NCBI GenBank assembly: GCA_034189725.1 | Contig: JAXHUK010000172.1 | Span: 1-17,837, forward strand | DNA: 17,837 bases | DNA from: JAXHUK01 sp034189725 | Lineage (GTDB): Bacteria > Chloroflexota > Dehalococcoidia > SZUA-161 | Direction: 5' to 3' | Shown: in pieces, positions 7,123-14,753 of the stretch | How the letters are laid out: each line of letters begins with the position of its first letter | How positions within the stretch are numbered: the stretch's first letter is position 1 | Translations under genes and position numbers: made by a program | Notes under the pieces: model-generated | What the model saw: only the letters and a program-made list of their open reading frames with translations | Databases searched by the model: none | What the model was told of the DNA's origin: nothing

Positions 7123-7311
7123 TCACTCCTCAGCAAACTCTTCCACATGGACCAAATGCCTGACCTTATTTATCATACCGCGGATTACCGGCGAGTCGAC
7201 ATGTATAACAGTTTGGTTAAGCGAACGAAATCCTAGAGCCTTAATCGTCATTCGCTGGCTTTTGTTATAGCCGATAGCGCTCTTTTTCCATGTGATACTT
7301 AATTTAGACAC
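7123..7311 (-). CDS. rpmD: 50S ribosomal protein L30
   Basis: L30 is a small large-subunit protein with a beta-alpha-beta-alpha fold. With a GTG start at 7309-7311 it has 62 residues, beginning VSKLSITWKKSAIGYNKSQR (first residue fMet) and containing the signature ALGFRSLNQTV and PVIRGMINKVRHLV. GGGGAG precedes this GTG by about four bases. A GTG at 7321-7323 would add four residues but has no ribosome binding site. With the chosen start the gene overlaps the end of rpsE by eight bases, which favours coupled translation. rplO begins three bases beyond its stop. Confidence 0.94.
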   Translation of the reverse strand: MSKLSITWKKSAIGYNKSQRMTIKALGFRSLNQTVIHVDSPVIRGMINKVRHLVHVEEFAEE

Positions 7312-7822
7312 CGGACTCCCCACTATCTTTCACAATCGATTTTCTCCGCGCTACCTCTTCCTGCGGGTCCTTGAGCTGACTTAGTGCCAACATAGTAGCT
7401 CTGACTACATTGACTGGATTGGAACTACCCATTGACTTAGCTACCACATCCTTAATCCCCACGGCTTCCAGCGTAGCTCGTACACCACCACCGGCAATTA
7501 TTCCAGTGCCTGGAGCTGCCGGCTTCAACATTACCTGAGCTGCACCGAATCTTGTCACCGTTTTATAGGGAATAGTGCCTTCTTTCATTGGGACAGATAT
7601 CAGATTCTTCCTCGCCACCGCACCACCCTTTCGAATAGCTGCAGGGACCTCCCTGGCTTTACCCAATCCAGCACCTACATGTCCTTCACCATCACCTACT
7701 ACAACGAGAGCACTGAAACTGAATCGTCGCCCTCTTTTTATAACCTTGGACACGCGATTGACATGCACCAACCGTTCATTCAGGTTCAGATCCTTAACTT
7801 CCAATTTATCTGTATGTTCCAT
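7304..7822 (-). CDS. rpsE: 30S ribosomal protein S5
   Basis: S5 lies at the mRNA entry channel and affects decoding accuracy. From the ATG at 7820-7822 the product has 172 residues. The double-stranded-RNA-binding S5 fold opens at about residue 10 (LNERLVHVNRVSKVIKRGRR), with FSALVVVGDGEGHVGAGLGKA typical of the family, and the C-terminal domain contains GTGIIAGGGVRATLEA and SSNPVNVVRATMLAL. A TTG nine bases earlier (7829-7831) keeps the frame and overlaps the rplR stop, but GAGG lies only two bases from it. The ATG, with that GAGG 11 bases upstream, is the better start, though not certain. Confidence 0.96.
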   Translation of the reverse strand: MEHTDKLEVKDLNLNERLVHVNRVSKVIKRGRRFSFSALVVVGDGEGHVGAGLGKAREVPAAIRKGGAVARKNLISVPMKEGTIPYKTVTRFGAAQVMLKPAAPGTGIIAGGGVRATLEAVGIKDVVAKSMGSSNPVNVVRATMLALSQLKDPQEEVARRKSIVKDSGESGV

Positions 7823-7827
7823 AATGC

Positions 7828-8190
7828 TCAAAACCTCAATCCAGCTCCGCGAGCGGCATCAGCTAACGCCTTCACCCTGCCATGATATTTGAATCCACCA
7901 CGATCGAAAACAACTTGACTAATTCCTTTACTCTGAACTCGTTTGGCCACCAGGCTTCCAACCAACTCTGCTTTCTGTGTTTTGGTCTTATTCACCATAT
8001 CAGCCTTGATATCTATATCCAGGGTCGATGCACTTGCAATTGTTTTTCCCGATCCATCATCAATTGCCTGAGCATACATATGATTCAGACTACGGGAAAT
8101 GCAAAGCCGTGGGCAATCAGAAGTACCACTGATCTTCCTCCTGATCCTTTCGTGCCTCCTCTTTCGCGCTTCACGCTTTTCACCAGCCAT
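7828..8190 (-). CDS. rplR: 50S ribosomal protein L18
   Basis: L18 binds 5S rRNA together with L5 and anchors the central protuberance. The 120 residues have the standard length and start with a basic arm (KREARKRRHERIRRKISG), followed by RLCISRSLNHMYAQAIDD and the conserved ending VVFDRGGFKYHGRVKALADAAR. AAGGA overlapping the end of rplF serves the ATG at 8188-8190, five bases after the rplF stop. Cysteines in the SDCPRLC stretch are a small oddity with no obvious function. Confidence 0.98.
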   Translation of the reverse strand: MAGEKREARKRRHERIRRKISGTSDCPRLCISRSLNHMYAQAIDDGSGKTIASASTLDIDIKADMVNKTKTQKAELVGSLVAKRVQSKGISQVVFDRGGFKYHGRVKALADAARGAGLRF

Positions 8191-8195
8191 GCCAC

Positions 8196-8747
8196 TTATT
8201 TCCTTCTACCAAGCTTTCCTGCTTTTCCTGCCTTGCGGCGTATTTGTTCACCAGCATATCGTATTCCCTTACCCAGGTAAGGATCAGGAGGACGCACTGC
8301 TCGTATCTGAGATGCAACTCGCCCTACCAACTCTTTATCAATACCCACCACGCTCGCTCGATTTGGAGCGTCACTAACCAGCGTTACACCCTCTGGAGGG
8401 GTAAATACAACAGGCTGAGAGTAACCTACCTGAATGGATAAACTGTCACCGGATTTTTGGACTCGATAGCCTACGCCTGTAAACTCCAGGTCTCTCTGAA
8501 ATCCCTGGCTGACACCGACAACCATGTTATCAAGCAGGCTTCTGGTCAAACCATGCAACGAGCGATGAATTCGGCTATCCGTTGGTCTCGACACAGTGAG
8601 AACACCATCCTGCAGTGACAGGACCATATCATGAGAAATACAGCGACTGAGTTCACCCTTTGGCCCCTTCACTGTTACTTCGTTACCGCTGATTGTTACG
8701 TCGACACCAGCGGGTATTGATATTGGCTTTCTTCCTACTCTAGACAT
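8196..8747 (-). CDS. rplF: 50S ribosomal protein L6
   Basis: L6 binds helix 97 near the factor-binding centre of the large subunit. It has 183 residues and two tandem related domains. The opening MSRVGRKPISIPAGVDVTIS and the block VKGPKGELSR identify the first, LEFTGVGYRVQKSGDSLSIQVGYSQPV marks the hinge and second, and RAVRPPDPYLGKGIRYAGE near the end is close to invariant. AGGTGA lies nine bases before the ATG. It is spaced 18 bases from rpsH and five from rplR. Confidence 0.98.
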   Translation of the reverse strand: MSRVGRKPISIPAGVDVTISGNEVTVKGPKGELSRCISHDMVLSLQDGVLTVSRPTDSRIHRSLHGLTRSLLDNMVVGVSQGFQRDLEFTGVGYRVQKSGDSLSIQVGYSQPVVFTPPEGVTLVSDAPNRASVVGIDKELVGRVASQIRAVRPPDPYLGKGIRYAGEQIRRKAGKAGKLGRRK

Positions 8748-8765
8748 ATCTACTTATCACCTGCT

Positions 8766-9167
8766 TTACCACACATAGCATAGCACTTCACCACCTAATC
8801 CCCTCTTCCACGCCTGCTGGCCGGTCATAATACCTTGAGAGGTAGACACCATTGCTATGCCCAATCCTCCGTATACTCGAGGAATCTCATTTTTACCGCA
8901 ATACACCCGCAGTCCAGGTTTACTCACCCTCTGTAGCCCATTCAAAACCGATTGCTTTTTCCCGGGATTAACAAAATAGATCTTGATCACACGTTGAGGT
9001 GTATTACTTTTCAACACCTCATAATCTTTAATAAAACCCTCTTCTTTGAGCACTTTGACCATCGATATCTTTATCTTGGAAGCGGGCACAAGAACAAACT
9101 CGTGTCGGGCCATGAGGGCATTCCTTATACGGGTTAACATATCGGCTATAGGATCGCTGAGACTCAT
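8766..9167 (-). CDS. rpsH: 30S ribosomal protein S8
   Basis: S8 binds helix 21 of 16S rRNA in the central domain; in E. coli it also represses the spc operon by binding the rplE leader. The 133 residues open MSLSDPIADMLTRIRNA and close with the signature VSTSQGIMTGQQAWKRGLGGEVLCYVW, where the GLGGEVLCYVW stretch is diagnostic. AAGGGG precedes the ATG by about five bases. It follows rpsN by 20 bases. I could not identify an S8-binding mimic of helix 21 near rplE or rplX by eye. Confidence 0.98.
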   Translation of the reverse strand: MSLSDPIADMLTRIRNALMARHEFVLVPASKIKISMVKVLKEEGFIKDYEVLKSNTPQRVIKIYFVNPGKKQSVLNGLQRVSKPGLRVYCGKNEIPRVYGGLGIAMVSTSQGIMTGQQAWKRGLGGEVLCYVW

Positions 9168-9187
9168 ATTATCCCCTTAAAAGATTA

Positions 9188-9373
9188 TCACCAACTTGAT
9201 TTTCTGACCCCAGGCAACAAACCCTCAAGTGCCATTTTCCTGAAGCAAATTCGGCATAACCCGGCATGGCGAATATACGCCCGGGGCCGACCACAAACTT
9301 TACACCGATTACGGTGCTGGACTTTATATTTCGGTTCGCGCTGGGATTTTACAATTTTTGATACCTTAGCCAT
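9188..9373 (-). CDS. rpsN: 30S ribosomal protein S14, zinc-binding short form
   Basis: S14 packs against 16S rRNA in the head of the small subunit. The 61-residue length and the four cysteines Cys24, Cys27, Cys40 and Cys43 (CKVCGRPRAYIRHAGLCRIC) mark the zinc-dependent type, in contrast to the roughly 100-residue zinc-free form of enterobacteria. The end KMALEGLLPGVRKSSW is typical. GGGGATAAA leads into the ATG. The position between rplE and rpsH is the standard spc order. Confidence 0.98.
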   Translation of the reverse strand: MAKVSKIVKSQREPKYKVQHRNRCKVCGRPRAYIRHAGLCRICFRKMALEGLLPGVRKSSW

Positions 9374-9385
9374 TTTATCCCCGAT

Positions 9386-9928
9386 CTACTGTCTGCTGAA
9401 CGGTAAGCCTAACAATTCGAGAAGTCTCCTACCCTCTTCATCAGTATGAGCACTAGTCACAATAGATACCTGGAGACCTCGAACTTTATCCACTTTATCA
9501 TAATCGATCTCTGGGAAGACAATCTGCTCTTTGATACCAAGCGTGTAGTTCCCCCGACCGTCAAATGATTTCGTCGGAACACCCTGAAAATCGCGTGATC
9601 GCGGCAGAACTGCGTTCACCAATTTGTCGAAGAACTCGCACATCTGCTCGCCCCTGAGCGTCACCATTACACCGATAGCCATACCTGTACGCAGCTTAAA
9701 CGAGGCAATAGATTTCTTTGCGCGGGTTATAACCGGATGCTGCCCTGAAATCAAGGATAAATCATTAGTCGCTGCTTCCAGTGCTTTCTGATTCTGGATA
9801 GCTTCCCCCATGGATATATTGAGCACAATCTTCTCCAAGCGAGGAACTTGCATCCGATTTTGATAACCTCGCTCTTCCATCATAAGGGGTACAACCTCTT
9901 GCAGATACTTCTCCTTAAGCCGAGACAT
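9386..9928 (-). CDS. rplE: 50S ribosomal protein L5
   Basis: L5 binds 5S rRNA and makes an intersubunit bridge to S13. It has 180 residues, the expected length, with the opening MSRLKEKYLQEVVPLMMEE, the LEKIVLNISMGEA strand, GQHPVITRAKKSIASFKLR, and the conserved GVPTKSFDGRGNYTLGIKEQ loop followed by FPEIDYDKVDKVRGL. The ATG overlaps the rplX stop by one base (TGATG), with AGAGGTGA upstream, so the two genes are likely translationally coupled. Confidence 0.98.
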   Translation of the reverse strand: MSRLKEKYLQEVVPLMMEERGYQNRMQVPRLEKIVLNISMGEAIQNQKALEAATNDLSLISGQHPVITRAKKSIASFKLRTGMAIGVMVTLRGEQMCEFFDKLVNAVLPRSRDFQGVPTKSFDGRGNYTLGIKEQIVFPEIDYDKVDKVRGLQVSIVTSAHTDEEGRRLLELLGLPFSRQ

Positions 9929-10239
9929 CAGTCAATCACCTCTCGACACCTCTTACACACACGAACCTTGCTCTTATCCTTGAGAGCGCGAAAGCCCGCT
10001 GTTGTAGACTTATTACACTTGGGGCAGATGAGCATCACATTGGACACATGTATTGGCGACTCTCGCTCAATGACACCTGTTTGTCGAATGTTCCGCTGTG
10101 CTTTCATATGACGCTTGCTCATATTTACTCCCTCCACAAGGATCCTCTGCTCTCGTGGAAAGACTCCATGCACCTTCCCCTTCTTTCCCCGGTCGTCCCC
10201 CGCTATTACCAACACCTCATCACTCTTACGAATGTACAT
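9928..10239 (-). CDS. rplX: 50S ribosomal protein L24, zinc-binding form
   Basis: L24 is one of the proteins that initiates large-subunit assembly and lies near the tunnel exit. The 103 residues begin with a KOW fold (DEVLVIAGDDRGKKGKVHGV, about 7-26) and LVEGVNMSKRH is conserved. The C-terminal part carries Cys72, Cys75, Cys95 and Cys98 in two CxxC pairs, the C+ form. Its ATG overlaps the rplN stop by a single base (TAATG), and its own stop overlaps the rplE start, so it lies inside a chain of coupled genes. Confidence 0.98.
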   Translation of the reverse strand: MYIRKSDEVLVIAGDDRGKKGKVHGVFPREQRILVEGVNMSKRHMKAQRNIRQTGVIERESPIHVSNVMLICPKCNKSTTAGFRALKDKSKVRVCKRCREVID

Positions 10240-10607
10240 TATAACACCTCAGGTGCCAAGGAAATAATTTTCATATAGTTCTTCTCCCTGAGTTCGCGAG
10301 CCACAGGGCCAAAGATCCGGCTGCCTTTAGGATTCCCTCTCTCATCGAGTACTACTGCAGCATTCTCATCAAATCTGATATACGATCCATCTGGTCGCCC
10401 GTATGTCTTTGCTATACGAACGATAACAGCACGAACGACGTCACCTTTCTTAACTGCTGCGCCAGGAGTCGCTTCTTTCACTGAAGCCACGATAGTATCG
10501 CCTACGCTTGCATATCTTCTCCCTGTACCACCAAGCACATGGATACACATGATTCTCTTGGCGCCAGAATTGTCTGCTACTTTCAGATTAGTCAGTGTCT
10601 GGATCAT
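10239..10607 (-). CDS. rplN: 50S ribosomal protein L14
   Basis: L14 contacts the small subunit at a bridge and is the target of the silencing factor RsfS in other bacteria. The 122 residues are canonical: LKVADNSGAKRIMCIHVLGG at the start, GDTIVASVKEATPGAAVKKGDVVRAV in the middle, and DENAAVVLDERGNPKGSRIFGPVARELR toward the end. GGAG lies 12 bases before the ATG, in the end of rpsQ, which stops three bases upstream. It is the first gene of the spc part, with no space for an independent promoter. Confidence 0.98.
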   Translation of the reverse strand: MIQTLTNLKVADNSGAKRIMCIHVLGGTGRRYASVGDTIVASVKEATPGAAVKKGDVVRAVIVRIAKTYGRPDGSYIRFDENAAVVLDERGNPKGSRIFGPVARELREKNYMKIISLAPEVL

Positions 10608-10610
10608 AGC

Positions 10611-10892
10611 CTACTTTATCTCCGCAGGTTTTATGTCTATAGCATCTACCTTTGTTACAATCTCGGCAACTCGCCACCTCTTATCCTTGGACAAAGGCCT
10701 GGTCTCTATAATCTTCACCATGTCCCCGACGCCACATGAATTGTTTTCATCGTGAGCTTTAAAGTTCGCTCGATATCGAACAACCTTCTTATAGCGTGGA
10801 TGCTTGCGCAATGTTTCAACTTCCACCAAAACAGTTTTATCCATTTTATCGCTAATCACCCGACCAAAGCGAATCTTCTTGTTTTTATTCAT
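10611..10892 (-). CDS. rpsQ: 30S ribosomal protein S17
   Basis: S17 is an OB-fold protein that binds 16S rRNA early in assembly. The 93 residues include GRVISDKMDKTVLVEVETLRKHPRYKK, then FKAHDENNSCGVGDMVKIIETRPLSKDKRWRVAEIV, the standard order of blocks for the family. The start is an ATG with AGGT overlapping the rpmC stop, five bases upstream. It closes the S10-operon group. Confidence 0.98.
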   Translation of the reverse strand: MNKNKKIRFGRVISDKMDKTVLVEVETLRKHPRYKKVVRYRANFKAHDENNSCGVGDMVKIIETRPLSKDKRWRVAEIVTKVDAIDIKPAEIK

Positions 10893-10897
10893 AATTA

Positions 10898-11092
10898 CTA
10901 CCTGCCAAGCTCCCGTTCACGCATTACTGTCTTGATCCTGGCGATATTCCTTTTGGCTTTTCCAAGTTGACTATAATCTGCCAGTTGCCTGGTAGCTTGC
11001 CGAAACCGAAGGTTGAACTGCTCCTGATGAGCATCCTCCAGTTGCTTTGACAGTTCAGTTGTTTTCATTGGCCTTAGTTTGTCTGTCCTCAT
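10898..11092 (-). CDS. rpmC: 50S ribosomal protein L29
   Basis: L29 lies at the polypeptide exit, beside L23, where it helps form the docking site for chaperones and the signal recognition particle. The two-helix hairpin is visible in 64 residues, with the signature EQFNLRFRQATRQL and the closing AKRNIARIKTVMRERE. The upstream ATG at 11090-11092, with GGTGG seven bases ahead, aligns the protein with the usual KELREL-like opening (DKLRPMKTTEL). A second ATG at 11066-11068 would trim eight residues and that helix. Confidence 0.95.
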   Translation of the reverse strand: MRTDKLRPMKTTELSKQLEDAHQEQFNLRFRQATRQLADYSQLGKAKRNIARIKTVMRERELGR

Positions 11093-11105
11093 AAGCCACC
11101 ACCAT

Positions 11106-11534
11106 TTATGATCCTATATCAGATAAGGTCTCTCTCGCAACAAACTTGGTTCGGACGGGAAGTTTATGCGAAGCCAATCGCATCGCTTCCTGCGCGTCTT
11201 CAGCCCGAACACCGGAAATCTCGAATAACATCCTGCCCCGTTTAACCACCGCCACCCAGTGATCTGGAGACCCTTTGCCGCTGCCCATCCTTGTTTCCGC
11301 TGGCTTTTTTGTTACCGGCTTATCGGGGAAAATACGTATCCAGACCTTACCTCCCCTTCGTACGCTATGCACAATAGCTCGCCGGGCTGCCTCAATCTGG
11401 CGGCTCGTTATCCAGGCCGACTCCTGCGCTTGAAGCCCGTATTCACCAAAACTAACGGCATTTCCCACATGCGCCTTACCAGCACGGCGACCCCTATGCA
11501 CTTTACGATATCTTACTCGTTTCGGCTGTAACAT
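11106..11534 (-). CDS. rplP: 50S ribosomal protein L16
   Basis: L16 organises the A-site tRNA contact and the peptidyl transferase region. It has 142 residues, close to the family norm, with the opening MLQPKRVRYRKVHRGRRAGK, the block GEYGLQAQESAWITSRQIEAAR, and KVWIRIFPDKPVTKKPAETRMGSGKG, which includes the highly conserved loop reaching the active centre. It lies 15 bases after rpsC and 13 before rpmC. The ATG at 11532-11534 has GAGG upstream. Confidence 0.98.
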   Translation of the reverse strand: MLQPKRVRYRKVHRGRRAGKAHVGNAVSFGEYGLQAQESAWITSRQIEAARRAIVHSVRRGGKVWIRIFPDKPVTKKPAETRMGSGKGSPDHWVAVVKRGRMLFEISGVRAEDAQEAMRLASHKLPVRTKFVARETLSDIGS

Positions 11535-11549
11535 CGTTCTCTGCCTCTG

Positions 11550-12257
11550 CTATTCTTCAGGTTCCGCCAGGGTTTCTTCAGGAACGTCTGCTTTATCTAC
11601 CACATCCTCCAATTCCTCCACGACTTTAGGCTGAGGGAGGATGTCTCCTTTATAGATCCAAACCTTAACACCAATAAGCCCCATTGCTGTATGAGACTCA
11701 GCAAAACCATAATCTATATCAGCTCTCAGGGTGTGCAAGGGAACACTCCCATCGTGCCCAACCTCATGGCGAGCGATCTCCGCACCACCAAGTCTACCCG
11801 AGCACTTGATCTTTACCCCCTTGGCTCCTCGCATCATGGTCCTGGAAATAGCCTGCTTTATCGCCCTTCGATATGCTACACGCCTTCTTAGTTGCTCAGC
11901 GATATTCATGGCAACAAGCGTAGCATCCATCTCAGGTTCCCTGATTTCCTGTATGTTGAGGCGAACCCTCTTACCAGTGTGTTTCTCCAACTCATTTCGC
12001 AGCTCATCCACCCTCTGCCCACCACGTCCAATTACAACACCCGGTCTGGCAGTATGAATAGTCACCGTGATTTCGTTTGCCTTACGCTCGATTTCTACCA
12101 GTGCTATGCCAGCTTCTTTATGAGTATTACTAATAATATTACGGATATCGATGTCTTCATGCACTAATTCGGCATAATGCTTCTCATCGTACCAGCGTGC
12201 ACGCCAATCTTTATTAATACCAATCCGGAAACCGTAAGGATGAACCTTATGTCCCAC
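11550..12257 (-). CDS. rpsC: 30S ribosomal protein S3, with an acidic C-terminal extension
   Basis: S3 forms the mRNA entry site with S4 and S5 and has helicase-assisting basic residues. The 235 residues include the type II KH domain with the IGRGG loop at 76-80 and the C-terminal domain GRLGGAEIARHEVGHDG, then VPLHTLRADIDYGFAESHT. In place of the usual WYREG-like segment this copy reads VGHDG. The last 20 or so residues are acidic (EELEDVVDKADVPEETLAEP). The start is GTG at 12255-12257, directly after the rplV stop (TGAGTG), with AGGAGG five bases ahead. Confidence 0.97.
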   Translation of the reverse strand: MGHKVHPYGFRIGINKDWRARWYDEKHYAELVHEDIDIRNIISNTHKEAGIALVEIERKANEITVTIHTARPGVVIGRGGQRVDELRNELEKHTGKRVRLNIQEIREPEMDATLVAMNIAEQLRRRVAYRRAIKQAISRTMMRGAKGVKIKCSGRLGGAEIARHEVGHDGSVPLHTLRADIDYGFAESHTAMGLIGVKVWIYKGDILPQPKVVEELEDVVDKADVPEETLAEPEE

Positions 12258-12590
12258 TCAGTCCTCCTCTACAACAACAGTAATATGACTAAAGCGGCGG
12301 CGAAATGGATTAACTCTGCCGCGGGAACCAGCGCGAAATCTTCTGAGCGTCTGCCCTTTGTCAGCATAGATGGTAACTATCCTGAGCCGAGATGGTGACA
12401 TTTGATAATTGTTCTCGGCATTTGCAACAGCCGATTTAACAACTTTAGCAACAGTTCGAGCTATTGGTGAGGGTAAAAAGCTCAGAATATCCAGGGCTTC
12501 ATCCACCTTTTTCCCCCGCACCGTGTCCAACACCAAACGGACCTTTCGTGGTGATACCCGCACTTGCCTTGCACTTGCTACTACTTCCAA
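12258..12590 (-). CDS. rplV: 50S ribosomal protein L22
   Basis: L22 lines the peptide exit tunnel with its beta-hairpin, where macrolides and stalling peptides act. The 110-residue protein has the family length and shows VRVSPRKVRLVLDTVRGK, then VKSAVANAENNYQM and the hairpin region PRFRAGSRGR-like stretch RRFRAGSRGRVNPFRRRFSHITV. The start is TTG at 12588-12590, preceded by GAGGG eight bases ahead. The sequence between it and rpsS contains stops, so nothing longer is possible. Confidence 0.96.
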   Translation of the reverse strand: MEVVASARQVRVSPRKVRLVLDTVRGKKVDEALDILSFLPSPIARTVAKVVKSAVANAENNYQMSPSRLRIVTIYADKGQTLRRFRAGSRGRVNPFRRRFSHITVVVEED

Positions 12591-12618
12591 CTTCTCGACC
12601 CTCGTTAAAAGATACTAA

Positions 12619-12921
12619 CTACTTCTTCCCCTGCGATTTCTTTACTCGGCTAACCTTCTCCGATTTTGCAGCATGTCCTCTATAGGTCCTGGTGGGAGCA
12701 AACTCTCCCAGTTTATGGCCTACCATATTTTCAGTAATGAAAATAGGAACATGCCTTCTACCATCGTGTACTCCTATGGTGAGCCCAATCATCTGAGGGA
12801 TTATGGTCGAAGCACGTGACCATGTTTTAATCACCGCCTTTTGCTCCGTCCTCGTTAAAATATCTACTTTCCTGAGCAACTTGGCATCAATGTAAGGACC
12901 CTTCTTGGTAGACCTCGACAC
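12619..12921 (-). CDS. rpsS: 30S ribosomal protein S19
   Basis: S19 pairs with S13 in the head of the small subunit near the A-site tRNA. The 100 residues include SRSTKKGPYIDAKLLRKV, then WSRASTIIPQMIGLTIGVHDGRRHVPIFITENMVGHKLGEFAPTRTYRGH, among the most conserved of small-subunit sequences. The start is GTG at 12919-12921, with AGGAGG nine bases upstream. rplB lies 21 bases upstream and rplV 28 bases downstream. Confidence 0.97.
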   Translation of the reverse strand: MSRSTKKGPYIDAKLLRKVDILTRTEQKAVIKTWSRASTIIPQMIGLTIGVHDGRRHVPIFITENMVGHKLGEFAPTRTYRGHAAKSEKVSRVKKSQGKK

Positions 12922-12942
12922 TCTCTTGGACCTCCTCGGACG

Positions 12943-13767
12943 CTATTTCCTTCTCCTCAAAATTAGCTTATCACTGCGCTTATTACGCCTGGTCCTATAG
13001 CCTAGCGCAGGCTTACCCCAAGGGGTTTTCGGGCCAGGATGTCCAATAGGAGACCTCCCCTCACCACCACCATGGGGATGATCTCGTGGCGTCATCGCTG
13101 AACCACGTACTGTAGGCCGCCAACCTCTATGTCGTTTACTGCCTGCTTTGCCTAAGGATATATTCGCGTGATTTGGATTACCTACCTGACCAATAGTAGC
13201 TAAACATCGCTCATCAAACCGGCGAAGCTCCCCTGACGGCAACCTTACCAGCGTATAACCTGCTTCCTTCGCCATAACCTGAGCAGAAACGCCAGCGCTA
13301 CGAACCATCTGCCCGCCCTTACCAAGGTTAATCTCGATATTGTGAACTGCGGTGCCCTGGGGAATCAGCTTTAGTGGCAGAGCATTACCGGGTTTTATCT
13401 CCGCTCCCTCCCCCGAACTCACCATATTGCCCACTTTAAGCCCGTTAGGCGCCAGTATGTAGCGTTTTTCACCATCAACGTAATGTATAAGTGCAATATT
13501 CGCCGAGCGATTGGGATCATACTCAATGGAGGCAACCCTGCCAGGTATGCCATGCTTATTCCGTTTAAAGTCGATAATACGGTACATACGTTTGGCACCA
13601 CCGCCACGATGACGTACCGTTATTCTTCCCTGATTGCTTCTTCCAGAGTTTTTCTTCAAAGGAACGATCAGCGATTTCTCAGGTTTCTTTTTCGATATCT
13701 CCGAGAAATCGGTGCCAATCATGCCCCTTCTACTGGGGGACGTCGGTCGATATGTCTTAAGTGCCAA
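12943..13767 (-). CDS. rplB: 50S ribosomal protein L2
   Basis: L2 is essential for the peptidyl transferase centre and subunit joining. The 274 residues give the family's full length: TYRPTSPSRRGMIGTDFSEI at the N-terminus, the GRITVRHRGGGAKRMYRIIDF fold, then the C-terminal loop with DHPHGGGEGR (229-238) and GHPGPKTPWGKPALGYRTR. The start is TTG at 13765-13767, preceded by GAGGAG with ideal spacing, and no ATG near the N-terminus could serve. Thirty-six bases separate it from rplW, with nothing but this SD seen there. Confidence 0.97.
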   Translation of the reverse strand: MALKTYRPTSPSRRGMIGTDFSEISKKKPEKSLIVPLKKNSGRSNQGRITVRHRGGGAKRMYRIIDFKRNKHGIPGRVASIEYDPNRSANIALIHYVDGEKRYILAPNGLKVGNMVSSGEGAEIKPGNALPLKLIPQGTAVHNIEINLGKGGQMVRSAGVSAQVMAKEAGYTLVRLPSGELRRFDERCLATIGQVGNPNHANISLGKAGSKRHRGWRPTVRGSAMTPRDHPHGGGEGRSPIGHPGPKTPWGKPALGYRTRRNKRSDKLILRRRK

Positions 13768-13803
13768 AGCGATTCTCCTCTATCCCGAGTTCACTCTATA
13801 TAG

Positions 13804-14091
13804 TTATACGCCTTCGAACAACTCTATCTTATCCCCCATCCGCAACGTCACAACCGCTTTTTTCCATGATGGGGTCATACCTCTTCTTCTACCAGCACGG
13901 CGCATCTTCCCCGGCATATGGATTACATTCACCGAGGTAACCTGTACTTTAAATGCCTTCTCCACTGCATCTTTTATCTGACGTTTATTTGCGTCCTGAT
14001 CCACCTCAAAGGCATACTTGCTTCTTTCAGCAAGGAACATACTCTTTTCAGTAATAAGCGGCCTGCGTAATACCTCGTAGCTATGCATCAT
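13804..14091 (-). CDS. rplW: 50S ribosomal protein L23
   Basis: L23 sits at the tunnel exit and docks trigger factor and the signal recognition particle. The 95 residues begin with two adjacent ATG codons (14086-14091), and the pattern YEVLRRPLITEKSM identifies the protein. FEVDQDANKRQIKDAVEKAFKVQVTSVNV and GKMRRAGRRRGMTPSWKKAVVTL follow in the normal order. GGGGG overlapping the rplD stop is the ribosome binding site; spacing slightly favours the second ATG. Fifteen-plus basic residues in the rRNA-binding loop are as expected. Confidence 0.97.
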   Translation of the reverse strand: MMHSYEVLRRPLITEKSMFLAERSKYAFEVDQDANKRQIKDAVEKAFKVQVTSVNVIHMPGKMRRAGRRRGMTPSWKKAVVTLRMGDKIELFEGV

Positions 14092-14097
14092 ATCCCC

Positions 14098-14751
14098 CTA
14101 AGAGGTCTTAACCTCCGCATCTACTTGCTTACTACCCCATATCATCTCGATTTTCCGTACTGCATCCACGGTCATCAATAATACATCATGCGATAGCATA
14201 TCAACAACATTGAGCATATTAGCAGGTAATGTTTTCGTCCGTTCGATATTACGAGCAGACTTTACGACATTCATATCAACTGCTGCCATAACCAGCAGCA
14301 CTGAAGAATCTGCCTCCAGGGCATGTAGTACACGCACCATCTGCTTGGTCCCTGGCTGCTCGATCCCGAACGCATCAATCACTATAAGCTCACCTTCAGC
14401 CAGCTTGGCCGAAAGAACACTCTTTAGAGCTAGCCTTCGCATTTTTTTCGGCATCGCCTTCCTGAAGCTTCGTGGATGAGGACCAAAGGCGATTCCACCA
14501 CCACGACGCGTTGGGGATCTTCTGCTGCCTGCACGTGCAAACCCGGTGTGTTTCTGACGAAATAGCTTGCGTGTGCTTCCCGAGACCTCTCCCCGTCCCT
14601 TTGTGTTCGCAGTACCCACCCGCGCATTCGCTCTCTGTCTGACCAAAGCCTGATGAACCACCGCTTCATTTGGTTGCACACCAAAAACGGTGTCATCGAC
14701 CTCGATCTGCTCGATTACATCGCCCTTAACATTATATACTGGAATTTGCAC
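14098..14751 (-). CDS. rplD: 50S ribosomal protein L4
   Basis: L4 reaches into the exit tunnel with a long basic loop; in E. coli it also represses the S10 operon. The 217 residues contain VYNVKGDVIEQIEVDDTVFG, then a basic loop with RKLFRQKHTGFARAGSRR, the SPTRRGGGIAFGPHPRSF block and the globular C-terminal domain (about 95-210). The GTG at 14749-14751 is preceded by AAGGAG in the end of rplC, two bases beyond its stop, suggesting coupling. There is no room for an S10-leader-type structure anywhere upstream in this window, so L4 control of the E. coli kind is not visible. Confidence 0.97.
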   Translation of the reverse strand: MQIPVYNVKGDVIEQIEVDDTVFGVQPNEAVVHQALVRQRANARVGTANTKGRGEVSGSTRKLFRQKHTGFARAGSRRSPTRRGGGIAFGPHPRSFRKAMPKKMRRLALKSVLSAKLAEGELIVIDAFGIEQPGTKQMVRVLHALEADSSVLLVMAAVDMNVVKSARNIERTKTLPANMLNVVDMLSHDVLLMTVDAVRKIEMIWGSKQVDAEVKTS

Positions 14752-14753
14752 AG

